A stretch of 41,649 nucleotides of DNA from Anaerolineae bacterium (GCA_022824365.1 JAJEAA010000037.1:1-41649); one strand, 5' to 3'; positions 17,128 through 26,298 are shown, counted from the stretch's first letter. Program-made: numbers and translations. Notes: a model not told the origin generated them from the sequence alone.

Positions 17128-18633
17128 ATGTTTAACTCTAGGGCAAGCGCGATGGGGCATGACATGGTTCTCAGACTTGGTTTCGCGGCAATAGCGCTTT
17201 GCTTGACGTTGGCCGGGGTTGGCGCGCAGGGTCTGCACGACAGCGCTGACTGCGTGGCGAGCCCGCCCGGATATATCACGCGCTGCGGTTATGTGACCTT
17301 GCCCCAGGATTATGGGGAAGCTGGCGCCGGCAAGGTCGAGATCTACTACAGTCTGATCCAAAGCCGGAGTTCGACGCCGGAGCCGGATCCGCTGGTCTAT
17401 CTGGTTGGGGGACCCGGCAGCAGCGGGTCGCAACTGCTCGATACCTCATTCCGCGCTTATCTGCGCGCTTTCGCCGGGGAGCGCGATATCATCGTGATTG
17501 ACCAACGGGGCACGGGCTATTCCAATCCGCCAATGTACTGCCGCGAGGCGCTGTTTCGCCTGGACGAAATTTTGCAGAGCCATCATGCCGAGCATGCCGA
17601 GTTGATCCTCGAGATCCTGACCGACTGCCACGGGCGGCTATCGGACAAGGGCGTGCAATTCGCGACTTTCCACAGCCAGAATATCGCCCGCGATGTCGTC
17701 AATGTTTTGCTGACGCTGGGCTTTGAGGAATGGAATCTGGTCGGGGTATCGTATGGTTCGCGCCTGGCGCTGACGATGATGCGCGATTATCCGGAGCGTC
17801 TGCGCAGCGTCATCCTCGATTCGGTGTATCCGCCGCAAGCCGATATTTACCTGGATGCTTATTACAATGGCGAGCGGGCGCTGGGGGCGGTTTTTGACGC
17901 TTGCGCGGCTTCGGCAAGCTGCGACAGCCGCTATCCCAACCTCGAGTTCGTCTTCTATCAGCTTTATGAGCGCTTGAATCTGGCGCCGATAGAGGCTGCG
18001 TTCAAGCCGCCGGGTTACAAAGAGTTGCAGATACCGATCAGCGGTTATCGGCTCTATGACTGGGTATTCAATTGGCTCTACGATGTGGACTCCATCAAGC
18101 TCATTCCGCGCTTGATTTACGAGTTGGCGCGGGGCGACGCGGAGGACGCGGCGCGGGTCGGCGTTATCCATGAAGCGTCCATGACCGGGCTGAGTTTGGG
18201 CATGCACTACACGGTGCAATGTCAGGAAGAATACGGCTCGGCGCCGGAGCGGGATTATGCGGGTATGCTGGCGGATTTCCCGCATTTGGGCGGTTACATG
18301 GCTTACCCGGTCGAGGGCGCGGCGACTCTGAGCCGGCTCTGCGAGCTCTTCGGCGAAGAAGCGCGGCCCCCGCTGGCGAATGAACCGGCGCATAGCGATG
18401 TGCCGGCCCTGCTGCTTTCCGGCAATTATGATCCGATCACGCCGCCGGTTTACGCGGAAATCGCCGAGGCTACCTTGACCGCCTCCTTTAATTACGCGCT
18501 GCCGCATATCGGGCACGGCGTATTGCGATCGCATCGCTGCGCTGTGCGGATCGCTCTGGCTTTCATAGACGAGCCGTTAATAGAACCGGACAGCAGTTGC
18601 ATCGCGGCTATGCGCGCGCTGGAATTTGATTGA
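17128..18633 (+). CDS. secreted alpha/beta hydrolase, TAP-like peptidase (S33-type)
   Basis: A 501-residue exported hydrolase. Residues 13-37 form a signal peptide (LRLGFAAIALCLTLAGVGAQG). The oxyanion region YLVGGPGSSG and VIDQRGTGYSNPP are typical of proline-iminopeptidase/TAP relatives. The catalytic triad reads S208 (GVSYGS), D435 (GNYDPITPP) and H463 (IGHGVL). Family members release N-terminal residues or tripeptides from peptides, or cleave esters; the substrate is open. Several cysteines in the mature part may pair outside the cell. ATGs at 17152 and 17164 are alternative starts. The gene stands alone between repeat arrays B and C. Confidence 0.87.
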   Translation: MFNSRASAMGHDMVLRLGFAAIALCLTLAGVGAQGLHDSADCVASPPGYITRCGYVTLPQDYGEAGAGKVEIYYSLIQSRSSTPEPDPLVYLVGGPGSSGSQLLDTSFRAYLRAFAGERDIIVIDQRGTGYSNPPMYCREALFRLDEILQSHHAEHAELILEILTDCHGRLSDKGVQFATFHSQNIARDVVNVLLTLGFEEWNLVGVSYGSRLALTMMRDYPERLRSVILDSVYPPQADIYLDAYYNGERALGAVFDACAASASCDSRYPNLEFVFYQLYERLNLAPIEAAFKPPGYKELQIPISGYRLYDWVFNWLYDVDSIKLIPRLIYELARGDAEDAARVGVIHEASMTGLSLGMHYTVQCQEEYGSAPERDYAGMLADFPHLGGYMAYPVEGAATLSRLCELFGEEARPPLANEPAHSDVPALLLSGNYDPITPPVYAEIAEATLTASFNYALPHIGHGVLRSHRCAVRIALAFIDEPLIEPDSSCIAAMRALEFD

Positions 18634-18659
18634 GCGGCGGCCCGGTGGTTGGCCCCTAC

Positions 18660-19350
18660 GGGTGTTGTTCACCACAGAGGCGCAGTGGGCGCAGAGGATT
18701 TTTTTGCCACCGAGTACACCGAGTTTTTTCGAGGGCGCAGAGGGGGGGAGATTTTTCACCACAGAGGCGCAGTGGGCGCAGAGGATTTTTGCCACCGAGT
18801 ACACCGAGTTTTTTCGAGTGCGCAGAGGGGGGGGCATGGTGGGGCGTCCCTACGGATGTTGGGTTGGAAACGCGGGCGACCCGATGGCTGGCCCCTACGG
18901 GTTTCGTTGTGAGTGAGTTCATTACGAGAGAGGGCGGGGAGGGCGCAGAGATTTTGCCACCGAGTACACCGAGTTTTTTCGAGCGCGCAGAGGGGGGAGC
19001 GTGGTGGGGCGTCCCTACGGATGTTGGGTTGGAAACGCGGGCGACCCGATGGCTCGCCCCTACGGGTTTCGTTGTGAGTGAGTTCATTACGAGAGAGGGC
19101 GGGGAGGGCACAGAGATTTTTGCCACCGAGTACACCGAGTTTTTTCGAGTGCGCAGAGGGGGGAGCGTGGTGGGGCGTCCCTACGGATGTTAGGTTGGAA
19201 ACGCGGGCGACCCGATGGCTGGCCCCTACGGGTTTCGTTGTGAGTGAGTTCATTACGAGAGAGGGCGGGGAGGGCGCAGAGATTTTTGCCACCGAGTACA
19301 CCGAGTTTTTTCGAGTGCGGAGAGGGGGGAGCGTGGTGGGGCGTCCCTAC
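18660..19350. repeat. tandem-repeat array C, about 85-bp units followed by a 165-166 bp composite unit
   Basis: This is the largest gap in the window (834 bases). The left third has two units like those of array B. From 18845 a composite unit repeats: CGTCCCTAC recurs at 18845, 19010, 19176 and 19342, giving three full copies with steps of 165, 166 and 166. Each unit joins a GGGGCGTCCCTACGG part, a GGGCGACCCGATGGCTGGCC part, a TGAGTGAGTTCATTACGAGA part and the CCACCGAGTACACCGAG core. Differences between units are single bases. Long ORFs in this stretch are artefacts of the repeat. Confidence 0.92.
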
Positions 19351-19467
19351 AAGTCATATTTCATTGCATCGTCGGCATTGAGCAAGCAGCGCGTAGGTTA
19401 GCCGTCAAGTTACTTGCGGTTAAAACGCTAACATCCTCTTTGTACTAAAAGGAGAGGAGGATGAACG

Positions 19468-21531
19468 ATGCGAAGGCACACGAAAATCATCAAGTCTTGC
19501 CTCTGGCTGCTGATTGTTTGCGGGTTGCTGTCGGGCGGTCTGAGTTTGGGGCAGAGCCTGCCAAGCGCGGAGATCGCGATTGACGCGGCGGAGTCGCCGG
19601 ACCCGCTGCACCAAGTGGTTTTGCCGCGACTTTATGCCATCATCGGCGCGGATATATCGCCCACGCTGGGGGACGCGACGCTGATTAATCGCTTCCGGTT
19701 TATCGTATCGCTGGCCATGGTTGACGCGGCGGCGCCGTATCATCCGACGGCGGTCGGCATGTATTCGCGCATACCGCGGCGGCCGCAGGAAGAATGGAGC
19801 GACTCGAATATCAACACGGCGATGCTGCACGGCGCTTACAACGCGCTTAAGGGTTTGCTGCCGGAGCGACGGAACGTCTGGCGCGATATGATGCGCGATG
19901 TCGGCTTGGACCCGGACAATAGGAGCGTTGACCTGAGCACGGCGGCCGGCATCGGCAATGTCGCGGGCCGAGCCGCGCATGAAGCCAGACTTTATGACGG
20001 CATCAACCAGACGGGGGATTATCAGGATACGACCGGGTATATGCCGGTCAACTCGGCTTTCGAGCTGCGCGATCCGTCCCGCTGGCAGCCGGGTTTGCGC
20101 CGGCAGGGGGTGGGCGTATATACGGTGCAGCATTTTGTCACGCCGCAGCTATCGAATATGGAGCCGATTGCGCTTTTCGACCCGCGCGAGTTGCGCGTCC
20201 CGCCGCCGGTCGCCAGCGATCCGGCGAATAGGGAGGCTTACCGGGCGCAGGCGGATGTCGTGCTGGAGACCTCGGCGAGCCTCAGCGATGAGATGAAATT
20301 GAAAGCGGAGCTCTTCGACAACAAGGTCGCTTCTCTCGGCTTGTCGTATATTCATCTGGCGGAGGAAATGGATTTGTCGCCGGCGGATATCGCCCGCGGC
20401 TATTTCCTCAAGGTATCAGCCTGGATGGATGCCTCGATAGTGACCTGGCAGGAGAAGCTGCGTTATGACGCGGTTCGCCCAAACAGCGCGATCGCTTATA
20501 TCTATGGCGACGAGTTGGTGCGGGCTTGGGGCGGTCCGGGCGAAGGGACGCGGGAAGTGCGGGCGGATCAATGGCGAGCGTATTTGCCGGAGCCGGACCA
20601 CCCGGAGTATCCCTCGGGCAGCACCTGCGGCTGTTATGCCCATGCCCAGGCTTTGCGGCGCTTCAGCGGCAGCGACGAGTTGAATTGGAGCGTCAGTTAT
20701 CCGGCCGGCAGTTCGCGGATTGAGCCGGGGGCGACGCCGAGGCGGGATATGACCCTGACCTTTGAGACCTGGACTGATTTCACCGAAGCTTGCGGGATGG
20801 CGCGGCATTGGGCCGGGGTTCACTTCGTCGACGCGGTTGAAGCGAGCGCCGCCTATTGCAGCGCCTTCGGCGACAGCGCATACGAGTATTATCAAACGTT
20901 GCTGGATGGCAGCGCGGCGCTGCGGCCGCCGGCACAGGCTCTAGCGGCGGATCCCTGGCTGCAAGCCGCGAGGCAAACGACAGCGCCAACGGTGGTGGTG
21001 CCGGAGAATACCTATCCCAGCCCGCAGTCCTGCAAATACGCCGGCGACTCGGTCACGGTCACAGCGGTCAATAATGGCGCGACCTGCGAGGGGCTTGACG
21101 CGACTGAGTTATCGGAGTTGCCGGGCTTGTCGGATTCGCTTGACGCGGTTGTCATCGCCGGGGAATTGGACTTGGGCGCTCAAGTTTGTTTCAGCCAGCC
21201 CGGTTCGATTGTCATGCTGGAAGAGGGCGGCATTGAGCCCGGCTTCGATGAATTGCCGAGCTACCAGGCAAGCGACTTGACCTGCGCCTGGATCGACAAG
21301 CCCGGCACGGTGGCGCTGCTGGCGTCGCCCGGGCTGACAGAATGCGCGGTGATTACGACGGGGGTTCTGAACTTCCGCCGGTCGCCGGTCAGAGGAGAAG
21401 TTATCGGCCTGATCCAGAATGGCGCGCTGCTTCCTGTCATAGCGAGAACGCCTTATTGGTACAATGTACAATTCGGCGGCCGAGAGGGCTGGGTCAGCGG
21501 TGATTTTGTGCAGGCGAACAGTTTCTGTTAG
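19468..21531 (+). CDS. secreted vanadium-dependent haloperoxidase-like (PAP2 superfamily) protein with SH3-like tail
   Basis: A 687-residue exported protein with a signal peptide (residues 1-30, SCLWLLIVCGLLSGGLSLG). The vanadate/phosphate pocket of the haloperoxidase/PAP2 superfamily is recognisable: K330 and R337 (KLRYDAVRP), PSGS at 382-385, and R446 and H452 (ARHWAGVHF). The K-R spacing of 7 and R-H spacing of 6 match fungal vanadium chloroperoxidase (K353/R360, R490/H496). The usual His of PSGH is Ser385 here. After residue 500 comes a Cys-containing domain, and the last 63 residues are an SH3-type domain (LNFRRSPVRGEVIG to GWVSGDFV). A strong GGAGAGGAGG site precedes the ATG. Halide oxidation or phosphatase activity is inferred from the fold only. 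Confidence 0.82.
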   Translation: MRRHTKIIKSCLWLLIVCGLLSGGLSLGQSLPSAEIAIDAAESPDPLHQVVLPRLYAIIGADISPTLGDATLINRFRFIVSLAMVDAAAPYHPTAVGMYSRIPRRPQEEWSDSNINTAMLHGAYNALKGLLPERRNVWRDMMRDVGLDPDNRSVDLSTAAGIGNVAGRAAHEARLYDGINQTGDYQDTTGYMPVNSAFELRDPSRWQPGLRRQGVGVYTVQHFVTPQLSNMEPIALFDPRELRVPPPVASDPANREAYRAQADVVLETSASLSDEMKLKAELFDNKVASLGLSYIHLAEEMDLSPADIARGYFLKVSAWMDASIVTWQEKLRYDAVRPNSAIAYIYGDELVRAWGGPGEGTREVRADQWRAYLPEPDHPEYPSGSTCGCYAHAQALRRFSGSDELNWSVSYPAGSSRIEPGATPRRDMTLTFETWTDFTEACGMARHWAGVHFVDAVEASAAYCSAFGDSAYEYYQTLLDGSAALRPPAQALAADPWLQAARQTTAPTVVVPENTYPSPQSCKYAGDSVTVTAVNNGATCEGLDATELSELPGLSDSLDAVVIAGELDLGAQVCFSQPGSIVMLEEGGIEPGFDELPSYQASDLTCAWIDKPGTVALLASPGLTECAVITTGVLNFRRSPVRGEVIGLIQNGALLPVIARTPYWYNVQFGGREGWVSGDFVQANSFC

Positions 21532-21536
21532 GCGGG

Positions 21537-21812
21537 CGAGCCGGTGGCTTGCCCCTACGACTGGATTTTGCGGGCGAGCCAAGGCTCGCCCCTACGGTTG
21601 GGATTTTGAGGGCGAGACGGGCGACCCGATGGCTGGCCCCTACGATTGGGATTTTGCGGGCGGGGCGGGCGGGCTGATGGCTCGCCCCTACGGTTGGATT
21701 TTGCGGGCGAGCCAAGGCTCGCCCCTACAGATGTTGGATTGGGCGGGGTTGGAGGGTTGAAGGCGGGCGAGCCGGTGGCTTGCCCCTACGACTGGATTTT
21801 GCGGGCGGGGCG
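21537..21812. repeat. array D of GGGCGAGCC...TCGCCCCTACG hairpin units
   Basis: Six GCCCCTAC endings, starting near 21551, 21588, 21636, 21684, 21721 and 21782, alternate with CTGGATTTTGCGGGCG-type linkers. Two units are perfect hairpins GGGCGAGCC-AA-GGCTCGCCC (21572-21591 and 21705-21724). Others carry G:T wobble or mismatches. The array ends just before the threonine dehydratase gene. Confidence 0.85.
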
Positions 21813-21825
21813 GGACGGAGTTGAA

Positions 21826-22797
21826 ATGATTGGTTTGCGAGATATTGAGGCGGCTGCGCGAGCGGTCGCGCCTCATGTTCTGCGGACGCCGCAGCGGGGT
21901 TCGGCGGCATTAGGCGAATTCTTGGGCTGCGAGGTCTCGCTCAAGCTGGAGATGGAGCAGCACAGCGGTTCCTTCAAGACGCGCGGCGCTTTCCATCAGA
22001 TGCTTGAGTTGGGCGAGGGGACCTTGAGCCGGGGGGTGGTGGCGGTCAGCGGCGGCAATTTCGCGCGGGCGGTCGGGTATTGCAGCGGGGCCCTGGGCGC
22101 CGACGCGATCGTCTGCATGCCGGAGAACGCGCCGGCGGCTTCGATCGAGGCGACGCGGGATTATGGCGCGACGGTGGAGTTGCTGCCGGATGCGGTGGCG
22201 GCTTTCGCCCGGGCTGACGAGTATGCGGCGCAGGGGCGCACCGCCTTGCACCCTTTCGACAGTCGGGCGCAGATCGCTGGCAACGGCGGGGCCGCGCTGG
22301 AGATCCTGGAAGATTGCCCGGGGATGACGGACATCATCGTCAGCATCGGCGGGGGCGGGCTTATCGCCGGCATCATCGCGGCGGTAAAGGCGGTGAAGCC
22401 GGGGGTTCGCGTGTGGGGCGTCGAGCCGGAGACGGCGCCGACGATGACAGCCGCGCTGGACGCGGGCGAGATCGTCAACATCAAGCCAGCCTCGCTTTCG
22501 GCGACGCTCGGCGCGCCTTTCGTCGGGCAGATGGCGCTGGATCTGTGCCGGGAGCATTTGGAAGATCTCATTCTGGTGAGCGATATGGATATGATCGCGG
22601 CGCAGCAGCGCTTCATTCGCGATGAGGATTTATGCCCGGAGTTGGCCGCCGCCAGCACGCTGGCCGCCGCCGAAGCGATCAAGGGGCGCTTGTCCGCGGA
22701 AGACAAGCTCGTGCTCTTGATCTGCGGCTGCAACGATTCGCCCGAGGATGTGGCTCGCTACGCGGGGCTGCTGGAGGCGGAGGGCAATCAGGCATAG
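21826..22797 (+). CDS. threonine/serine dehydratase-family PLP enzyme
   Basis: A 323-residue fold-type II PLP enzyme. K51 in SGSFKTRGAF is the cofactor lysine, SGGNFARAV (75-83) the substrate loop (usually SAGNHA) and SIGGGGLIAG (from 173) the phosphate-binding glycine loop. Relatives deaminate threonine or serine to 2-oxo acids, and the sequence also resembles racemase-type members, so the exact reaction is open. No regulatory ACT domain is present, unlike biosynthetic IlvA. I start it at 21826, where GGACGGAG precedes the ATG; the upstream extension is repeat DNA. Its 3' end overlaps the converging kinase gene by 10 bases. Confidence 0.85.
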   Translation: MIGLRDIEAAARAVAPHVLRTPQRGSAALGEFLGCEVSLKLEMEQHSGSFKTRGAFHQMLELGEGTLSRGVVAVSGGNFARAVGYCSGALGADAIVCMPENAPAASIEATRDYGATVELLPDAVAAFARADEYAAQGRTALHPFDSRAQIAGNGGAALEILEDCPGMTDIIVSIGGGGLIAGIIAAVKAVKPGVRVWGVEPETAPTMTAALDAGEIVNIKPASLSATLGAPFVGQMALDLCREHLEDLILVSDMDMIAAQQRFIRDEDLCPELAAASTLAAAEAIKGRLSAEDKLVLLICGCNDSPEDVARYAGLLEAEGNQA

Positions 22798-24236
22798 AGG
22801 CGCCGGTAGAGATCGATCTGCCGTTCACGCGCGGCGCGCAAGGCGCTGACCGCGGCTGGGTCCGGCTGGACGAACCCGCTGATGCGCGGCGGGGGCTCGG
22901 CGAGCCCGGTTCCATCGAGAGCGCGGCGCAGCATCAGGGCGACGCCGCGGGCGGTGATCTCCGGTTCAGCCAGCAGCTGCAGGGGCGCATCGAAGGCGTT
23001 GGCGATTATCCCCGCCCAAACGGCCGATGATTGCAGCGCGCCGCCGCCCGCCATCACCAGCGCGCCTTCCGTTTTGAGCCGATCATGAATCATAGACAAG
23101 CGCAGCGCCACCGCTTCGAGGTGAGCCTGGAGTATATCGAGACGGCTGGTATTGCGGCGGATTCCGTGGATGGTGCCGGCGGCATTTGGCTGCCAGCCCG
23201 GGCTGCGCTCGCCGGCCAGCAGGGGCAGCACGGTCAAGCCGTGACAATCGGCCGGGCGCTGGTCCAGTTCGGCATCCAGCGTATCCGCCGCGCGCAGCAG
23301 GTCTTTCATCAGCCATTGATAGACGTTGCCGCCTTCGCTGGCGGCGCCGCCGACCAGGGGCATATCGGCGCAGACCAGGTAGCGCCAAAGCCCGGGCGGC
23401 AGAATTTCAATTTCCTTGACGACGCGCAGGGCGGAGGTGGTGCCGATGGTGAGGGCGATTTGGCCGGGGGAGACCGCGCCGGAGCCGATGTTGGCGGCCG
23501 CGCCATCGCCCAGCGCCAGGAAAAAGGGGACATCGCGGAGCTGGGACCAGCGGGCGGCGTAGTCGCCTTTTAAGCCTGATTGCGCGTTATCGTAGTCGGC
23601 GAGGGGCGGCAGCCTGGCGGGAAAGGCGTGGCCGAGCAGATCGCCGGCGTAAGTCCAATGCCAATCGCGCCGCTTGGTATCCAGCAAGCCGGACCAGCTT
23701 GCGACAGACAGGCTCATCGGCATTGCGCGGGCGAACCACTGGCGATACAGATAGCCGCCGATATCGCTGAGGCTATGGATTCGCCGCGCCGAGTCGGGCT
23801 GCCGGCGGCGCCAGCTCAGGTATTGGGCGGGCAGATAGGCGGAATGCAGCGGGCAGCCGGTCGCCTGGCGATAGGCGTCGGCCTTGCCGTCGAACTTCCG
23901 CAGCAGGGCGGGAATCTCGGCGGCGCCCGAGGCATCGGCATAGGTCAGGACGGGCGTACAAGCCTTGCCGGCGGCATCCAAGCCCAGCCAGTTGCCGACG
24001 AAGGTCGCCAAGCCGACGGCGCGAATGGTCGCCGCGGATGGATGCCGCAAGACGTCGTCGATGCAGCTTTCCACGAGGTTTTGCAGGGCGAGGGGATCCG
24101 CCGTCGCGCGGCCGGCCTTATCGGCGTCGAAGTCGTAGCGGCGGCTGCGGACGGCGCCGGGGATCAAGCGCGCCGCGTCGTCAAAGAGGAGCGCCCGGAC
24201 GGATGAGCTGCCCAGGTCGATTACGAGGAGCGTCAT
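22788..24236 (-). CDS. FGGY-family carbohydrate kinase
   Basis: A 482-residue sugar kinase. The first phosphate loop is VIDLGSSSVRALLFD (residues 5-19). The actin-like ATPase domain has ALTIGTTSALR near 260 and MAGGGALQSSAVWAGIIANA near 400, as in gluconokinase/xylulokinase relatives. A GxxGTxxH-like sugar site is not obvious, so the substrate is unassigned; overall it looks closest to gluconokinase types. No sugar transporter or isomerase lies beside it. It converges on the dehydratase gene with a 10-base overlap. Its start is separated from the nucleotidyltransferase gene by a solitary repeat copy. Confidence 0.87.
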   Translation of the reverse strand: MTLLVIDLGSSSVRALLFDDAARLIPGAVRSRRYDFDADKAGRATADPLALQNLVESCIDDVLRHPSAATIRAVGLATFVGNWLGLDAAGKACTPVLTYADASGAAEIPALLRKFDGKADAYRQATGCPLHSAYLPAQYLSWRRRQPDSARRIHSLSDIGGYLYRQWFARAMPMSLSVASWSGLLDTKRRDWHWTYAGDLLGHAFPARLPPLADYDNAQSGLKGDYAARWSQLRDVPFFLALGDGAAANIGSGAVSPGQIALTIGTTSALRVVKEIEILPPGLWRYLVCADMPLVGGAASEGGNVYQWLMKDLLRAADTLDAELDQRPADCHGLTVLPLLAGERSPGWQPNAAGTIHGIRRNTSRLDILQAHLEAVALRLSMIHDRLKTEGALVMAGGGALQSSAVWAGIIANAFDAPLQLLAEPEITARGVALMLRRALDGTGLAEPPPRISGFVQPDPAAVSALRAARERQIDLYRRLYA

Positions 24237-24257
24237 GTTTGGGGGTTAGCCCCCAGG

Positions 24258-24355
24258 GGTTTCGTTGTGAGTGAGTTCATTACGAGAGAGGGCGGGGAGG
24301 GCACAGAGATTTTTGCCACCGAGCACACCGAGTTTTTTCGAGCGCGCAGAGGCGG
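24258..24355. repeat. solitary copy of the array C core unit
   Basis: GGGTTTCGTTGTGAGTGAG, then TTCATTACGAGAGAGGGCGG and CCACCGAGCACACCGAG with TTTTTTCGAGCGCGCAGAGG, match part of the 166-bp unit of array C. One copy only, in the same orientation, about 5 kb away from the array. Confidence 0.85.
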
Positions 24356-24425
24356 AGTGGAATGTATGTCCTCCCTAAGATTCCGCATTTTCGTGTCCAA
24401 TAAATCAGGACCACTACAGCCGCCG

Positions 24426-25127
24426 CTAACAGATCCAAGGCGCGATATCCACCGCTTGCGCCGCCGCCAAAGCCGCCGGATCCCCGATCGGCAGCCAGAA
24501 AGGACAATCCACAACCGCCACCTCTCGCGTGTCCGCCACCGCCGTCACAGCGTCAGTGATCTCAAATTCGCCGCGGACGCTCTGCCGCAGCGGGAAATCA
24601 AAGATGTCGCTGTTCAGCTTGTACGCGCCGATGTTGCAGGGCGCCGGCGCCGGATAGCTGCCCGGCCGAGGCTTCTCGTCGATGGCGCGGAAGCCGCCGC
24701 GCTCGTCCCGGGCGATGACGCCGTAGCGATGGTAATCGTCCCGCCGGGCGGCGAGGATGGCGAATGGCTCGCGGCTCAGCCGGCGCAGGCTGTCTTTGGC
24801 GAAGAGATCGTCGCCGTTGATGACGAGAAAGTCCGAGCTTTGCAGAGCCGCGCGACAGCATTGCAGCGCGTGCCCCGTGCCCAGCGGCGTCGGCAATTGC
24901 TCCACCAGGGCATAATTGGAGAAGAGCGTCTGCCGCGCCATGTAGTCCGCGATTTGGGATTTCAAATAATGCACGACGATGAGCGCGCGGTCGACGATGC
25001 CGCGCAAACTCAACAGAGACCAAGCCAGAATCGGGCGGTCCTGCAGCGGCAAAAGCGCTTTTGGGGTATCTAGAGTCAGCGGGCGCATCCGAGTGCCGAT
25101 GCCCGCAGCCAGAATTATGCCGTCCAT
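24426..25127 (-). CDS. sugar-1-phosphate nucleotidyltransferase
   Basis: A 233-residue NTP-transferase. The N-terminal signature LAAGIGTRMRPLT with PKALLPL is the nucleotide-binding loop of glucose-1-phosphate thymidylyl/uridylyltransferases. LVINGDDLF supplies the metal-binding acidic motif, EKPRPGSY the sugar-phosphate loop and EFEITDAV the later conserved segment. It makes an activated sugar for polysaccharides or glycoconjugates; the base and sugar are unknown. There is no left-handed beta-helix acyltransferase domain, so this is not GlmU. It starts 12 bases after the acidic-protein gene and probably belongs to the pdxT operon. Confidence 0.88.
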   Translation of the reverse strand: MDGIILAAGIGTRMRPLTLDTPKALLPLQDRPILAWSLLSLRGIVDRALIVVHYLKSQIADYMARQTLFSNYALVEQLPTPLGTGHALQCCRAALQSSDFLVINGDDLFAKDSLRRLSREPFAILAARRDDYHRYGVIARDERGGFRAIDEKPRPGSYPAPAPCNIGAYKLNSDIFDFPLRQSVRGEFEITDAVTAVADTREVAVVDCPFWLPIGDPAALAAAQAVDIAPWIC

Positions 25128-25139
25128 CGCCGCCGACGG

Positions 25140-25700
25140 TCAACGCAGGTCGTCATAATAAGCGCTGTCGCCTTCGTCCTCTTCGGCGAATTCGCCCTCG
25201 CGGAAGGAGGGGATGATGGCGTCGTCATCGCCGTAAAGATCGCGATAGCTGCCGGCATCGTCATCATCGAGGTCGTAGCCTTCGTCTTCGAGCTCCTCAT
25301 CTTTCAAGTCAAGCTCGAGGTAAAAATCCTCAATCAAGCCCTCGGCGTCATCCAGCAATTCTTCGGCCTCGTCCAGGTCCTCATCAATCTCGTCCAGCTC
25401 TTCGGCATCGTCCAAGCCTTCCAGCGAGACAAACTCCGGCTCTTCTATCTCGGCCAGCAGCGACAGCGCGGGATTCAAATCCGGCGAACTCAGCGGCTCG
25501 TCCAACTCCGCCATGTCGTCGAAATCATCAAGCTCATCGATCGCGGCCAGGTCAGCCGCTGTCGGTTCGGCAATTTGATCGAGGTCGCCGCCGCGCGCTT
25601 GCCGCATCAGCAGATCGATCAGCGAGGCGGTTTCCGCATCCGGTTCTTTGCCGGGCGGCTCTGCCTCATTCCCGTTTGGGGCAAGGCCTGACAACATCAT
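25140..25700 (-). CDS. highly acidic protein of unknown function
   Basis: I do not recognise this 186-residue protein. Apart from the first 60 residues it is dominated by Asp and Glu with Leu, including runs such as DEIDEDLDEAEELLDDAEG and DDDDAG. It has few basic residues and no membrane segment or signal peptide. It should be very acidic and largely disordered or helical. It is placed tightly between pdxT (19 bases) and the nucleotidyltransferase gene (12 bases), so it is coexpressed with both. A role as chaperone-like, nucleic-acid-mimic or partner-binding protein would be guesswork. Confidence 0.7.
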   Translation of the reverse strand: MMLSGLAPNGNEAEPPGKEPDAETASLIDLLMRQARGGDLDQIAEPTAADLAAIDELDDFDDMAELDEPLSSPDLNPALSLLAEIEEPEFVSLEGLDDAEELDEIDEDLDEAEELLDDAEGLIEDFYLELDLKDEELEDEGYDLDDDDAGSYRDLYGDDDAIIPSFREGEFAEEDEGDSAYYDDLR

Positions 25701-25719
25701 TCCGCTCCCTTCGCCAGGC

Positions 25720-26298
25720 TCAAACCAGCGTCTCTTTCACTATATCGCAAAAAAGGCGATGTAGCCGCAAATCGTCCGTTAATTCGGGGTGAAACGCGGT
25801 CGCCAGCAGATGCCCCTGCCGCGCGGCCACGATACGTCCATCGTCCAGGCGCGCCAGCACTTCGACGCCATCGGCCGCAGCCGTGACGACCGGCGCCCGA
25901 ATGAAGACGGCATGAAAGGGCGGGGCGCCTAAACCGGCGATAGCAAGCTCCGTTTCGAAGCTGTCGATCTGCCGGCCGAAGGCGTTGCGATCGACGGCGA
26001 TATCCATGGCGCCGAGGATGGGCTGTTCCTCAATGCCGATATTCTTCGCCAGGAAGATCATGCCGGCGCAGGTCCCCCAGGTGGGCTTGGCGCGGGCAAA
26101 GGCGCGCAAGGGACCCATCAAACCGTATTCGGTCGCCAGCTTGCCGATAGTGGTGCTTTCGCCGCCGGGGATGATCAAGCCGTCCAGGTCCTCCAGTTGA
26201 TGAGGCAGGCGCGCTTGCACCGCCGCCGCGTCAAGTTGCCGCAGCATCTTCACATGCTCAATGAATGCGCCTTGCAAGGCGAGTACGCCGATTTTCAT
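25720..26298 (-). CDS. pdxT: pyridoxal 5'-phosphate synthase glutaminase subunit PdxT
   Basis: A 192-residue class I glutamine amidotransferase. It releases ammonia from glutamine for the PLP synthase PdxS. The nucleophile is C77 (GTCAGMIFLAK) and the His-Glu pair H170/E172 (FHPELTDD); GGESTTI is the family's oxyanion motif. The start at 26298 (MKIGVLALQGAF) is preceded by GAGGCGGAC. The frame continues upstream into a repeat element and should not be used. The synthase partner pdxS, usually adjacent, is not in this window. It is the first gene of a minus-strand operon with the acidic protein and the nucleotidyltransferase. Confidence 0.93.
   Translation of the reverse strand: MKIGVLALQGAFIEHVKMLRQLDAAAVQARLPHQLEDLDGLIIPGGESTTIGKLATEYGLMGPLRAFARAKPTWGTCAGMIFLAKNIGIEEQPILGAMDIAVDRNAFGRQIDSFETELAIAGLGAPPFHAVFIRAPVVTAAADGVEVLARLDDGRIVAARQGHLLATAFHPELTDDLRLHRLFCDIVKETLV

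Noticed and set aside
16765..19350. CRISPR array
   Set aside because: Units of 85 and 166 bp are homogeneous over their whole length with no unique spacers, and no cas genes are present.
18626..19401. Several open frames in array C on both strands
   Set aside because: They repeat the same peptides because the DNA is a tandem repeat. No start signals or homology-like features.
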